Assembly: GCF_001642475.1 (NCBI RefSeq) | Contig: NW_019174049.1 | Span: forward strand, 35,811-99,810 | DNA from: Fonsecaea monophora | Lineage: Eukaryota; Ascomycota; Eurotiomycetes; Chaetothyriales; Herpotrichiellaceae | Direction of reading: 5' to 3' | Length of the DNA: 64,000 nucleotides | Shown: positions 1 to 9,437 of the stretch, piece after piece | Numbering within the stretch: the first letter of the stretch is position 1 | Layout: every line of letters begins with the position of its first letter | The notes under the pieces: generated by a model | What the model saw: only the letters and a program-made list of their open reading frames with translations | Told to the model about the DNA's origin: nothing | Databases searched by the model: none | Program-made: the position numbers and the translations under genes

Positions 1-2
1 CT

Positions 3-173
3 TTCGTCTTCCGTTCTTGTGGTCCAGGCGGAAGATTGAGACCCTGGTACTTGGGTACCGTCTTCATTGAGGGTATAATCTCTGCGGCTAACAAGGATGT
101 CCCTCGCTTTCCGAAAGAAGCCGAGGACAAGCCCGGCTGTCCAGCAATTGTCGTGAAGTTCCTCGAGAACTAA
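3..173 (+). CDS. 3' end of an unidentified protein gene (partial)
   Basis: An open frame runs from the window edge to a TAA at 171-173 and gives about 56 residues ending in PAIVVKFLEN. The composition (GRLRPWYLGTVFIEG near the start, a charged stretch, then a hydrophobic tail) looks like ordinary protein rather than random sequence. The 5' part is outside the window, so the true exon start is unknown and the frame may begin inside an intron. I do not recognise the family. The gene is convergent with the minus-strand regulator that ends at 590. Confidence 0.4.
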   Translation, partial: FVFRSCGPGGRLRPWYLGTVFIEGIISAANKDVPRFPKEAEDKPGCPAIVVKFLEN

Positions 174-589
174 CATATGGAGCTCCAGTTGAATTGAGGC
201 ATGTCTTCGTGACAGGTGGTTGGTTGATAGAAGGAAGAGTAAATAAATCTGCATGGCCACCTTTAAAGACGTGACACTAAAGGGATCTGATAAGCATTTT
301 TCACAGCCTGTCCGTCTGGGGCGTCATGCACTCACATGCAAGGGTCGCAAAATCTGACCAAGTTGCCGCTAACCATTCCATTTAGAACAGCGCTTATGTT
401 ATCCGCCGCCCTCCTGACTCTGGCAAGCGCCATACAGCGCCACGTCGCTACCTCGGAAAACACAAGACCACTTGGCTGTTTAAGAAGGTACTCGCGGAAC
501 AACACGATGATAGAGGCCCTAGAGATATAAGTGCTGTGACGCGATATGCGATGTGCGATGCGCGATGCGCGATGCGGGGGTTTGACATC
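174..589. other. Intergenic, convergent gene ends
   Basis: No credible coding sequence. Short ORFs on both strands resemble no protein family. It contains the GCGATGCG-type tandem repeat at 541-575, next to the stop of the adjacent regulator. Confidence 0.5.
541..575. repeat. Tandem GCGATGCG-like microsatellite
   Basis: About four imperfect copies of an 8-base unit (variants of GCGATGCG: gatatgcg, atgtgcg, atgcgcg) lie head to tail, starting about 15 bases beyond the stop codon (590-592) of the minus-strand regulator. Seen directly in the sequence. Confidence 0.7.
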
Positions 590-2401
590 TTACTCGTTTT
601 GAACACGGACGTGGGCAGCACAGCTTCTGACAAGCTCGCTAGGGTGACGCTCGTACTCGTGGCAGGTGTCGAGATGCCGGAGGATCTCTTGGTAGTCAGA
701 TTCTAACTGAGCTGTCGTCGGCATGGCCTTCTTCGGTCGGTAATGGACGCGTAACACCTCGGCCAGACTGACAGAATGCTTTAATAGCGACAGGTACAGT
801 TGCGAGAGAGGGACGCGGTCGTCTGGAAGATAGGAGTTCTGGACGCTTAGAGGCAAATCGGTCACCCCTAGCCACAGGTCTTCTGTCACAGGCATGGGCA
901 CATCACAATCTTCGAGACGAATTCTCATCGGTCTTCCGTACGCAATGCACTGCCATGTTTCTCGATAGAAGCAGCTCCACCAGATTCGACGCCACAGGCG
1001 GGTTTGGCCACCGGGGAAGAATGCTCCTGGTTCACGATGAAGGCCAATTGTGTGACAAAGAGCGATCGCAACGCCAATCCAGTGGCACGGGCCTGTGCGG
1101 TCCTCGGTGTCTGCGTACCAATATGACATGAGTATGACAGATTGTATTAAGGTGATCTTATTTTGCTCATAGTCCATGTCATAGAGGTGCTAAGGCATTC
1201 GGTCAGTACCAGTGAGCAGAATTTGTGAGAGATGACGGTGTGTTGAAACAGACCTTCGCCTTTTGGTACATTGCCCGCCTCATTGCGCCCTTCGTGGCGA
1301 AGCCCGTGGCTTTGACCGTTTCGTCCGATAGGAACTGTGTCTGTTAACAATGAACTTTCATCACTGCATCGGTAACATACGGTTGCTCCCACGAAAAACA
1401 TACTCCATAGAAGTAGGGGACTCATTTTGGACGGACCATTCTGCGAGTAATTATACAGGAAGCTTTTGGCGTCGATTATCGGTAGGAAGAGATGCACATG
1501 ATGAAAATAACACCGTATCAGCTCCTCGCAGAGCACTTCGGACGGTAGAGAGAAAACCTCTCTTTCCTGGAGATAAGTAAGGTCTGCGGGGGAAATCTCT
1601 TTTGCTTGCGCCGGCGCAACGGAAAATTGGGGTCCCTTCGGTCGATTAGGCCGACAGATATCAAGGACAAAGCAGAGTCCTTGCTCTTCTCCTGTTTCGC
1701 TCGACCATTAGCGGGTGAGGGTCAACAGGCATGACTGTCGATTGAAGAATGAGAAAGATGGGATCGTGACGCACCCACGTAGAACGGCACATTGTCGTTA
1801 TGCACGGTCTCATCTAGTGTCGCATTGAAAGCGCTCCCTGGGTCTGTTCGTTGCAAGGCTGTTTCCAACTCCCAGTCTGCCGTGTTATTTGACTCCTCGA
1901 GCCTGCTACGGCTAAATTGCTCCGCGGTGGTGCTGTTAACCACCCTCGCCGGATTTTCGGTGGCGACAGTAGCCACTGCGTCCAAAGTCGCAGGTGTTTG
2001 GGCCACGATCGGTACACGTTCCGGGGGGGCGGGGTTCGTCGTGTGAGATGAGTGATTGTGCGTGCGGTGCGCCGAAACGCTGTGTCGATTATGCAGTCAG
2101 AAATTGCTATCGTCACACAGAAGGGCCCTCGACGACCGGAGGCGACTCACCGGGTCCGCGCACGAGTGTACGGCCTGCACGCGACGCCATCCAGACCGCA
2201 GTTGGTACACGGCTGGCCCGTTTGGCCAATACTACACCGGACCTTTCGATGGTGGCACTGTTCGCAAGCCATATGTGACCTCTTCTTCCTCGAATTCAAT
2301 CGCGGCGAGCTCGGAACCGTGCCGGCCATCGCGGCTGGTGGGGTTTTGCGCAGTGTAGGAGGAGTGGCTGCGGTGGACGCGGTGGACGCGGTGTCGAGCA
2401 T
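590..2401 (-). CDS. Zn2Cys6 fungal-specific transcription factor, C-terminally short
   Basis: Predicted nuclear regulator of about 515 residues. Proposed exons (minus strand): 2401-2151, 2079-1775, 1691-1381, 1334-1254, 1189-590; all junctions are GT-AG and phases agree. The N-terminus has a zinc cluster (CEQCHHRKVRC...CTNC...C, residues about 46-74). Exons 3-5 encode the start and core of a fungal-specific TF domain (LCEELIRCYFHHVHLFLP; WYADTEDRTGPCHWIGVAIAL; RRIWWSCFYRE). It is paralogous to the gene at 49146-52024, with matching introns and an identical 81-nt fourth exon. The frame stops where the paralog continues for roughly another 260 residues, so the C-terminal part of the domain is absent. 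It could be a functional short form or a decaying copy. The targets are unknown; the family resembles cutinase/fatty-acid regulators (CTF1/FarB-like), but that is inference. Confidence 0.8.
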
Positions 2402-4619
2402 CGATGGTGCCAGGACAAAAGTCGAGGTACAAGACCGTGTGACCTGAACCCCAGCCTTTAATCGCTGGAGACACGGGGATGGAAGAGCGGGGTGACGCTA
2501 GAATTCGCCGAGCCGGACCCTTGCTTCCAGGTAAAATTAGGGCATGATTGGGCGGCGAACATCCTGGTGGGTAGCAGGGCACGTCCAGGGAGACCTCGCC
2601 ACTAGCAGTTTTTCGCTCTTGACTCAAGGAAATGTAACCCGGGCAGATGGTCGGCACATCGTCTCAACCACGCATGTACAACCATGTAGGTAGATACGGC
2701 CATGTAGGTATGGCGGAGGCATTCGTCGAGCACTCGGAACTTCTCGCGGTTCTACTGCGACATCTACAGCAAGCTGGCGCATCAAGACTTTGCAGCAAAC
2801 CTGCATGAGGGACCCTTCGACGTCTTTGTGGTTCCGTATCCTCATTCATGCTGGACGTGACCCCCAGATTTCGGCCAGGCTGAATTCGGTCGTGCTTCTT
2901 AGTGCCATTTTAGTGATTGTATCAGGGGGCATTTCACGCCTCTTCGAGAGAGACGGGTCGCGCTTGAAAGGGCAATCAGAAAGGGCATGCCGCATAGTCA
3001 GATGCGCCGCGAAGAGTGTCACAGGAGTCTGTTTAAAGACCAGGGAAGCCCAAGAGGATCACGACCGACATGTACATGTATATTCACGTAAGCTTTCATC
3101 AGCCAACTGGGTCGGGGACCGACGGACAGGGTGTTCTAAACGGAGATACAAATCGTATTCCGAACGCTGACCAGGATGAGAGACACGGACATCGCGAGGC
3201 CGAGCGTGATGCTCAGGACAAGCCCGGAGTTGGCCAGGACCAACATCTAATCAACCCAGAATACAAAGACTGTTTCAAGCATTTTTGGGGTCCTACGCCA
3301 CTGGATGGGTTGGACCGCATCATGACAAGAGGTAACACACGCACCGCGAACGTCGGCTGGTGTTCTAACTGACAGATCTAGCACGTGTTGGAGCTGCACA
3401 ACGATGCTCTAGTGTGCAGAAAAGACAGTCCACAGGCACAGCGAGTCGAGATGCCATGGTGGCGATGGGAGCGCCGCGAAACTGGCAGACTGCCACCCAG
3501 ACCGAGATATTGAATCTGGGCACGTCGCCGCGACGCATCCTGCCTGGATCTGGCTGGACACGGGTGTCACGTACGGAGAGCATTGTGTCCGCATTCCAGA
3601 CGAGTCGACGAGGACGCCCGTAGTACCCAGGCACGACAGGTTGACACCGTCTCCCCCCTTCTCTGCCTCCTTGATACTCCGTACTCTGTATGCTCGAGAT
3701 CAAGAACCGTGCCCTCGTGGCGGGATGCGACGCCAGTGTCACCCGCTCTTCTGGGGTCGACGCAAGGGTTTCCCATCCCCACCCTTCGCCTCCACCGCCC
3801 GCTCCAGAAAGCAAATCAGTGGAAGATAGACTCAGACTCCGACTCCTGACTCAGACTCAGAGATCGTCCAGTACGCCTGGGCGGTGCTGCCGAGGAAACG
3901 GCCTTGATTGGCGGGCGAGGGGGGCGCCAGTATGCCGACACGAGCAAGGCGCCGGCCGCATCTGGTATAGTTGCCTCGGCGATTTCAGCACACGAAATAC
4001 GAAGTTACCGGCGACCAGGACTCGTGCCCCACCCCCCCTCCCCCCGGTCAAAGGGGCACTGGGGTCACCCACCCAACACAATAGACCATGGGGTATGAAT
4101 TCCGCACCCCCCTTGGCGCCGCATGCGCCCTGATTGCGGATGGATCGATAGGCAGACGCTCTGCGGAGTCGTCCAAGGCGCCGTCGCGAGAAGATCGCAA
4201 GCAAAACGCAACAATTCTGCACAGAGTGCCCAACCGTGGCAAACAGCCTCTAATATTGTACCGCTAGACTGCCAATACGAGATACTTCGCTCTAAATAAT
4301 CGGGGCCCGGGATGCCAATTGGGTTAGCAGATGGGAAAGGGCAGGAATTCCGCACTGCCCACGTCCAACAGTCGCGTCGGGACCATAAGATTTGGGACGA
4401 TCCCAACTGTCATTGCAAGGCCATCCTTCCCTACAAACTACCTCTTGTCGACAATTGAATGCCGGGATTTCCACTGTGACCGCAAATAGATCGAGGACAG
4501 TAGCCCATTTCTCGCGGTCTACCAGTCGCAGGATCCATCGAAAGTGACTTGCTTTGCTCTGGGGCCATTTTTTACACCTGTGCTGTCAGTTGGGTGGAAG
4601 CTTTTGAGCCAGTGACAGG
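2402..4619. other. Long intergenic region without a recognisable gene
   Basis: 2.2 kb between a minus-strand regulator and a plus-strand ORF. Overlapping ORFs of 60-150 codons occur on both strands (for example around 2790-3170 and 3365-4222), but none shows a domain, consistent splice sites or family resemblance. A hydrophobic 36-residue minus-strand frame near 3139-3249 is matched by a strongly hydrophilic plus-strand frame, as expected of complementary reading. It probably contains the upstream regions of both neighbours. Confidence 0.5.
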
Positions 4620-5369
4620 ATGGGCTCTGTCTACCCGGCAATGTTGCCTGCGAAAGAAGAACCTCCCCACGGAATGACTTGGACAACGATGGACCGTTTC
4701 GATGCAGAACGGGTCTTGCACGGATGGCGGCTACAATCTGGAGACCCGATATATGGCATACCTATAGCCAGCCAAGCAGGCGACGAAAGTCTGCACAAAT
4801 CGCCACCGTCGTGCGCCTCCATCTCCAAAAGTCTCAACGGGTCTGGCCCGGTCCGGAGTCAAAAGAACAACAAAATTCGAAAGCCGAGATTGTCTACAAC
4901 CACTTCAAAGAAACAAAAGAGAATCATGTTTGACAGGCATTCGAAGCCTGTCACTACTGAGCCTGTGACGAGTGACCCGAAGACCAAATCTTTGAATCCT
5001 CGCACATCGCCTGACCCTCTTCGCCGCAATGAATCACTCCACGGTATGCTTTCCATGGTTACAATTACTCAGAACGAACGGGATCTACTACTCAATCTCA
5101 CGGTCCCCATCACCTGTGGCGACAGTCCGCAAGGCGAAACTGCCGAGCTTGTCGATTTCAATTCGCCGCTTGACACTGATTTGGCTTCTGTGTTCAGAGA
5201 AGCCGACGAACGGTTGGACCAACGACCACTGGCTCATCCTCCCGGGCCAGCTTTGTTGCCGGAACTCGACAACACTATCGGCTCTAGCAGACTGAAGAAC
5301 TGCGATCTTGATATCATCTTTTCCGAATACTGTGGCAATGTTAATGCCCATGGCCTAGTTTCCGGCTAA
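4620..5369 (+). CDS. Hypothetical protein, intronless, 249 aa
   Basis: A single open frame from ATG to TAA. The protein is hydrophilic and Ser/Thr/Pro-rich, with a basic cluster KKQKR at about residue 99 that could act as a nuclear signal. It contains no membrane segment, signal peptide or known domain that I can recognise. The C-terminal half is acidic and more ordered-looking (TAELVDFNSPLDTDLASVFREADERL). Length, codon use and lack of in-frame stops over 750 bases argue for a real gene, but no function can be given. It may be lineage-specific, with further exons possible. Confidence 0.45.
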   Translation: MGSVYPAMLPAKEEPPHGMTWTTMDRFDAERVLHGWRLQSGDPIYGIPIASQAGDESLHKSPPSCASISKSLNGSGPVRSQKNNKIRKPRLSTTTSKKQKRIMFDRHSKPVTTEPVTSDPKTKSLNPRTSPDPLRRNESLHGMLSMVTITQNERDLLLNLTVPITCGDSPQGETAELVDFNSPLDTDLASVFREADERLDQRPLAHPPGPALLPELDNTIGSSRLKNCDLDIIFSEYCGNVNAHGLVSG

Positions 5370-5574
5370 GCACTTCAGAGCTTACAGCGGCTCACTTTAC
5401 GGTTCCGTTCAGAAGAACAGCCGACATCGACTGCAAGACCATCGGTTTTGAGGGGTGTAAAGCATGGCGATCAAAGTGTACCTACTACCGTCGGCCAGGT
5501 CCAATTCTCCAGCCATTCGGTCAATAAATGCGCGGCAAAAGCTGGACTTCCTGATCCTTGCATATGAGCATCAT

Positions 5575-6402
5575 TCAAATTGCCTGTGCGTGTGTGGCAC
5601 TGAAACCGTAGATGAATCGTAAGCACCAGGAAGGGACGAGAAGCAAATTGCCTCCTGCCTCCCACTCTCTCATTCGTCTCGCTTCGGCCAAACCTACGCT
5701 CACTGTGGGTTCCGTCAACATGGGTCTCCTTCGCCCGCGTCTACGTTGCGGCCTCGTTGGGGAGACTGAGACTTTGTAGACGCTCCGTCCTCTTCGGACA
5801 CGCGAGAGGGTAAGGATTTGAATGCTGGCATGATTGCGATCTCCAGGAGACCCACAGCGATAGGGGTGTGTTCGGTGCAAGGGTGTCCCCGGGCGTTCGG
5901 CAAGACTCGGTGCTGTGTGGGAGGATTGATTGTTCTCGTCCTGGCCCGTCACATCTCGCTGTCCTTGCTTGGCCCAACAGAGGTCCAGATATGGACACCC
6001 ACTCGTGGTAGTATCAAAGTGCCTCGGAGCCACTTGTCTCAGCATGTCCTTCCGTATTGCGCAGGGATCGAGGCAAGGGAAGGACGGACAAATTCTCGAG
6101 ATGATTGACCAACACGCTTGGCCCATCTTTCGGCGGGTGACGGGAGACTCGCACATTCGGGCCAGATCAGCGGCTTTGAAATCCAATCCAAAGCGCCATT
6201 CTGGGAAATGCTTCACCACCCACGCTCTGAAGTGCCTCGGTACAAACCTGTCAAAATGCAAATAGAGATTAGGCCCGTTTCGATATATTGCACAGAGATC
6301 CCGCTCCTCATAACGTCTTCTTTGTCCCCCTTCAACGCACTCCCAAGCAAGCCCGTCGACTGTCCGCCCGTTCTCAGCCAAACCGTCCGTGAAAGATGAC
6401 AT
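5575..6402 (-). CDS. Possible hypothetical protein, 275 aa (doubtful)
   Basis: An uninterrupted minus-strand frame whose ATG overlaps the ATG of the plus-strand epimerase gene by seven bases. The first 110 residues (YRNGPNLYLHFDRFVPRHF, FPEWRFGLDFKAADLARMCE) read like a folded protein; the rest is Arg-rich, low in order and may be non-coding. Two genes with overlapping start codons on opposite strands are improbable as annotated, so either the true start is internal or this frame is fortuitous. I know no family for it. Confidence 0.25.
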   Translation of the reverse strand: MSSFTDGLAENGRTVDGLAWECVEGGQRRRYEERDLCAIYRNGPNLYLHFDRFVPRHFRAWVVKHFPEWRFGLDFKAADLARMCESPVTRRKMGQACWSIISRICPSFPCLDPCAIRKDMLRQVAPRHFDTTTSGCPYLDLCWAKQGQRDVTGQDENNQSSHTAPSLAERPGTPLHRTHPYRCGSPGDRNHASIQILTLSRVRRGRSVYKVSVSPTRPQRRRGRRRPMLTEPTVSVGLAEARRMREWEAGGNLLLVPSWCLRFIYGFSATHAQAI

Positions 6403-7445
6403 CTCGAACCGTCTTGGTCACTGGGGCCAATGGCTTTCTCGGCCAGGTCGCCGCGGCGCAATTTTCTCGTGCGGGATGGACCACTTACGGCCTCACCCGC
6501 AAGGAATCTAGTTTTCCAGATCTATACAGAAATGAGGTCATTCCAGTCCTGGGGTCGGCCGCCGACCCAAGCTTCGTTAAGCATTTGCCTACGATCGATG
6601 TGGTTGTGAATACCACGGACGACTATCGGGACGCAGCGAGACATTTCCAACATGTTACCTCGTTATTCAAGACCGTCGCGGCAACAGCCAAGGAGCGCGG
6701 CGGCAACAAACCCCTAGTACTATTCACGAGCGGCTGCAAAGACTACGGTATGGGCTCAAGGCACGGAGACCCTAACCTGAAGCCGCACACGGAAGAGGAT
6801 CCGATCAATCCACCACAACTCGTGGCCGAGAGAACGAAAGCTGCGCTGTCGGTCTTTGACCACGCGGAGGAATTTGACGCCGTGGTTTTCCGTCCTACAA
6901 CTTTCTACGGACGCAGTGGCAGTCTGTACTCGCCCTTCTTCACACTGGCCGAACAGGCGGCGGAAACCCCGGAGCGCGTGCTCACCTTGGCGACGACCCC
7001 GAACTCGGTCCTGCACGGAACCCACGTAGACGACGTCGCGTCCGCTTACGTGGCTGTGGCCCAGAGCCCCCGAGAGGCCGTCGCCGGGCAAGTGTTCAAC
7101 GTCTCGAACAAGATGTACGAAACCATCGGGGACATTGCTGCCGTGGTTGAAAAGAGCTACAACATCAAGGTCCAGTACAAAGAGCCCAGCGGCGAGAAGA
7201 AAGTCGACATCGTCGACATCACCATCAACTTCCCGCAGTGGGTGGGCTCCGAGAAGCTGAGAAAGACGACCGGCTGGACCGACACCAAGAAGAGCTTTAT
7301 CGACGGGTTCGAGATCTACCGGAAGGCCTATGAGCAGGCGGTCGTGGACGAGGACCGCGGAGTAGACAAGATGCGCAACAGTCTGGCCTTTGCACGGATG
7401 AGCGTCGAAGAGCAGGCGGCTATCATTGCGGAGCGCGGAAAATAG
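6396..7445 (+). CDS. NAD(P)-dependent epimerase/dehydratase (extended SDR), 349 aa
   Basis: Intronless gene for a cytosolic Rossmann-fold enzyme. Residues 6-15 carry the nucleotide-binding motif VTGANGFLGQ (TGxxGxxG). Family features follow: VVVNTTDDY after the third strand, LFTSGCKDYG around the catalytic Ser position, VVFRPTTFYGRSGSL, then GTHVDDVASAYVAV and GQVFNVSN, all typical of NAD-dependent epimerase/reductase proteins. The strict YxxxK pair is not obvious (the equivalent stretch is ERTKAAL), which is common in atypical NmrA/epimerase-like members. The substrate is unknown. It is followed by a homopolymer tract (T then A) in the 3' flank. The neighbours give no pathway context. Confidence 0.85.
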   Translation: MTSRTVLVTGANGFLGQVAAAQFSRAGWTTYGLTRKESSFPDLYRNEVIPVLGSAADPSFVKHLPTIDVVVNTTDDYRDAARHFQHVTSLFKTVAATAKERGGNKPLVLFTSGCKDYGMGSRHGDPNLKPHTEEDPINPPQLVAERTKAALSVFDHAEEFDAVVFRPTTFYGRSGSLYSPFFTLAEQAAETPERVLTLATTPNSVLHGTHVDDVASAYVAVAQSPREAVAGQVFNVSNKMYETIGDIAAVVEKSYNIKVQYKEPSGEKKVDIVDITINFPQWVGSEKLRKTTGWTDTKKSFIDGFEIYRKAYEQAVVDEDRGVDKMRNSLAFARMSVEEQAAIIAERGK

Positions 7446-8061
7446 AGCATCTGTCTCCCCCCCTCCCCCACCCCTTTTTTTTTAAAAAAAAAAAATTCGT
7501 GGGACCAGCCTTGGCCTTTTTGGTGATATGACCGCCACGCTCGTGTCCAGGCCATGGATTTTGGGGCTTTCCCAAAAGCTTGCGATGTCGTTGCGAGAGG
7601 GCTCTCCGCCGGCCCTAATGCTATAGAAGTACGTACATTTAGATCTTCCATGTCCCCTCTGCGGACGTATCGTTGGCTTCTAACGGAATGTGAATTCTTC
7701 TCCAGTAACAGGTGAATGTGAAATCCTCGCCCGAGTAGTACTTTGGTGTCAACATATCCGGCTCCGCGTGGCCACGGTGTCGGATATGTGTTCTGGGGGT
7801 GGAGAAGGTTCTGCCGTCGTAAAGTTCGGCCGGCACGTACTGTAGGAGGGGCAGAACTACCTAGCGCCTAAGGACTTGGTACCACTATGTCAGAAAGTGC
7901 GTTGGTGTAGAGAGCACAGGTCTAGATTGAAGTTGACGTGCCAACCGTGCTCATCGAGGTGCACGTGATACCACACTCAAGCATATCCTTTGTAATCTAA
8001 GCGCCGCCGACCCACATCGGCCTGGTGTAACCATGCAACGATACCTATGCAGGTCTAGCAT
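7446..8061. other. Intergenic with homopolymer tract
   Basis: Starts with a C-rich, then T9/A12-like tract at about 7461-7495. A 65-codon minus-strand frame at 7639-7836 looks protein-like (YYSGEDFTFTCYWRRIHIP) but is unassigned. The N-terminal coding part expected for the following BBE-type oxidase is missing here. Confidence 0.45.
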
Positions 8062-9285
8062 GTGGGGATTCTGATCGTAAGTGATGGTGGTCGGCTTTCC
8101 GCCTGGCTCTCTGGCGCAAGGTTGCGTGGAGAGGTCTACTCTGCACTGGAAGGCCTCGGCGTCACGGTTGTGGGCGGGAGAGCGGCCGGTGTAGGAGTTG
8201 GAGGCTTCCTTTTAGGTGGTAAAATAACCACCTCTGATATTTATTTTATACAGATCTGCTCACACGACCTTTCCAGGAGAAATCTCCTGGTACTCAAATC
8301 TCTATGGTTGGGGCTGCGACCATATCGAAGCATACGAAGTGGTTCTCGCAGACGGCTCAATTGTGACAACCAGTAAAGATTCACTTCCAGACTTATACAA
8401 AAATCTACGGGGAGGCACAGGAAACTTCGGGATCGTGACCACATTTCATATGGAAGCGTATCCATACACCGGTATGTGGGCGGGGCACAAGGCATTTGAG
8501 TACCAGTTTGGTGCTGAAGCCACAAGGGCATTTATCTACATTGGCTCGATCAGCGACTCTGTGGATGGCAAGTCCTTTTTTATACTCAGCATGCGCCCAA
8601 CAGGCGACAAAACCTGGGTTTGGGGGAGCCTCGCTCACGTACTGTGATGCGATAGTCGATCCTACCTGTTTTGAGGCCGCCCAATACGATGCCTTCGCTC
8701 ATTGACGACTGCCGCACGCGAGATCAGGCAGAATGCGTGATGCAGCTGCAGGCATACTATCCGAATTTGGATGCAGTACACGGTTTGGGTTATGGCCACC
8801 CGAGTCGACCTTGACACTCTGCGAATTTGTTGTGAGATCTGGAAAGAGGAAATGCAACCTCTCGTCGGCGAGGTGGAGGGGTTTAAACCCGTGCTTGCAA
8901 TTCAGTACATGACGACAGCGGTCATTGAGGGTGCAGGACGCAATGGAGGAAATGTGACCGGACTTGCAGGAACTCGACCATTTATCATGTATAACGCTGA
9001 ACCACGGTGGGCTGACGCGGACGACAACATGCGAGTGCTCACCCAAATCAATCAAGCCTTCAAAAGAATGTCGACTGAATCCAGGCAGATGGGGACAAAG
9101 CATGAATACCGGAACAGCAATTATTGCAGTGAGTACCAAGATGCCATACCTTCGTATGGCGTCGGTCCAAACGAGTTCTTGCGCAAAGTCTCTCACCCGT
9201 ATGACCCTGCTGTGGGTGCATCGTACCTGCCAAGATCTGGGGTTGACGTGTCCAGGCCCAAGCGAGCAGGGATGCGCTGTCACTA
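8062..9285 (+). pseudogene. Decayed FAD-linked oxidase (berberine-bridge-enzyme family)
   Basis: Pieces of one FAD_binding_4/BBE oxidoreductase lie in order on the plus strand. The first (8062-8218) reads GLGVTVVGGRAAGVGVGGFLLGG, the FAD-binding core; a clean GT-AG intron (8219-8276) joins it to ISWYSNLYGWGCDHIEAYEVVLADGS and a following Gly-Asn-Phe-Gly stretch. One extra A at about 8627 shifts the frame before ASLTYCDAIVDP, and a TGA at 8703-8705 ends that frame. From about 8768 another frame gives the C-terminal BBE region (GFKPVLAIQYMTTAV; YCSEYQDAIPSYG) but loses the usual ending after YDP. The N-terminal 70-100 residues before the FAD core are absent. Intact relatives are often secreted or secondary-metabolite oxidases. 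The combination of truncation, frameshift and stop indicates a pseudogene. Confidence 0.8.
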
Positions 9286-9437
9286 AGGATTCATAGCTCA
9301 GTGGATCAGTCAGCACTCGTGACATCGCAGGCAACATCATTCCTCATTCCTTGCCATCGCGAAGCAGGTCTTCAGTTGAATTGGTTGGTTCTCGCATTAT
9401 TTCCCGATTGTTATCTACGCGTTGCACGACTGCAAAT

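Noticed and set aside
3365..4222. Overlapping ORFs of 120-149 codons on both strands
   Set aside because: Arg/Pro/Gly-rich products without domains, several in antisense to each other, and no splice logic; likely chance frames in GC-rich DNA.
7639..7836. 65-codon minus-strand frame with protein-like composition
   Set aside because: No family recognised, no start context or companion exon; kept only as a note in the intergenic entry.
9286..9340. Possible tRNA-like stretch (GCTCAGTGGATCAG)
   Set aside because: The D-arm-like string is not followed by an anticodon arm or a T-loop, and cloverleaf pairing fails.
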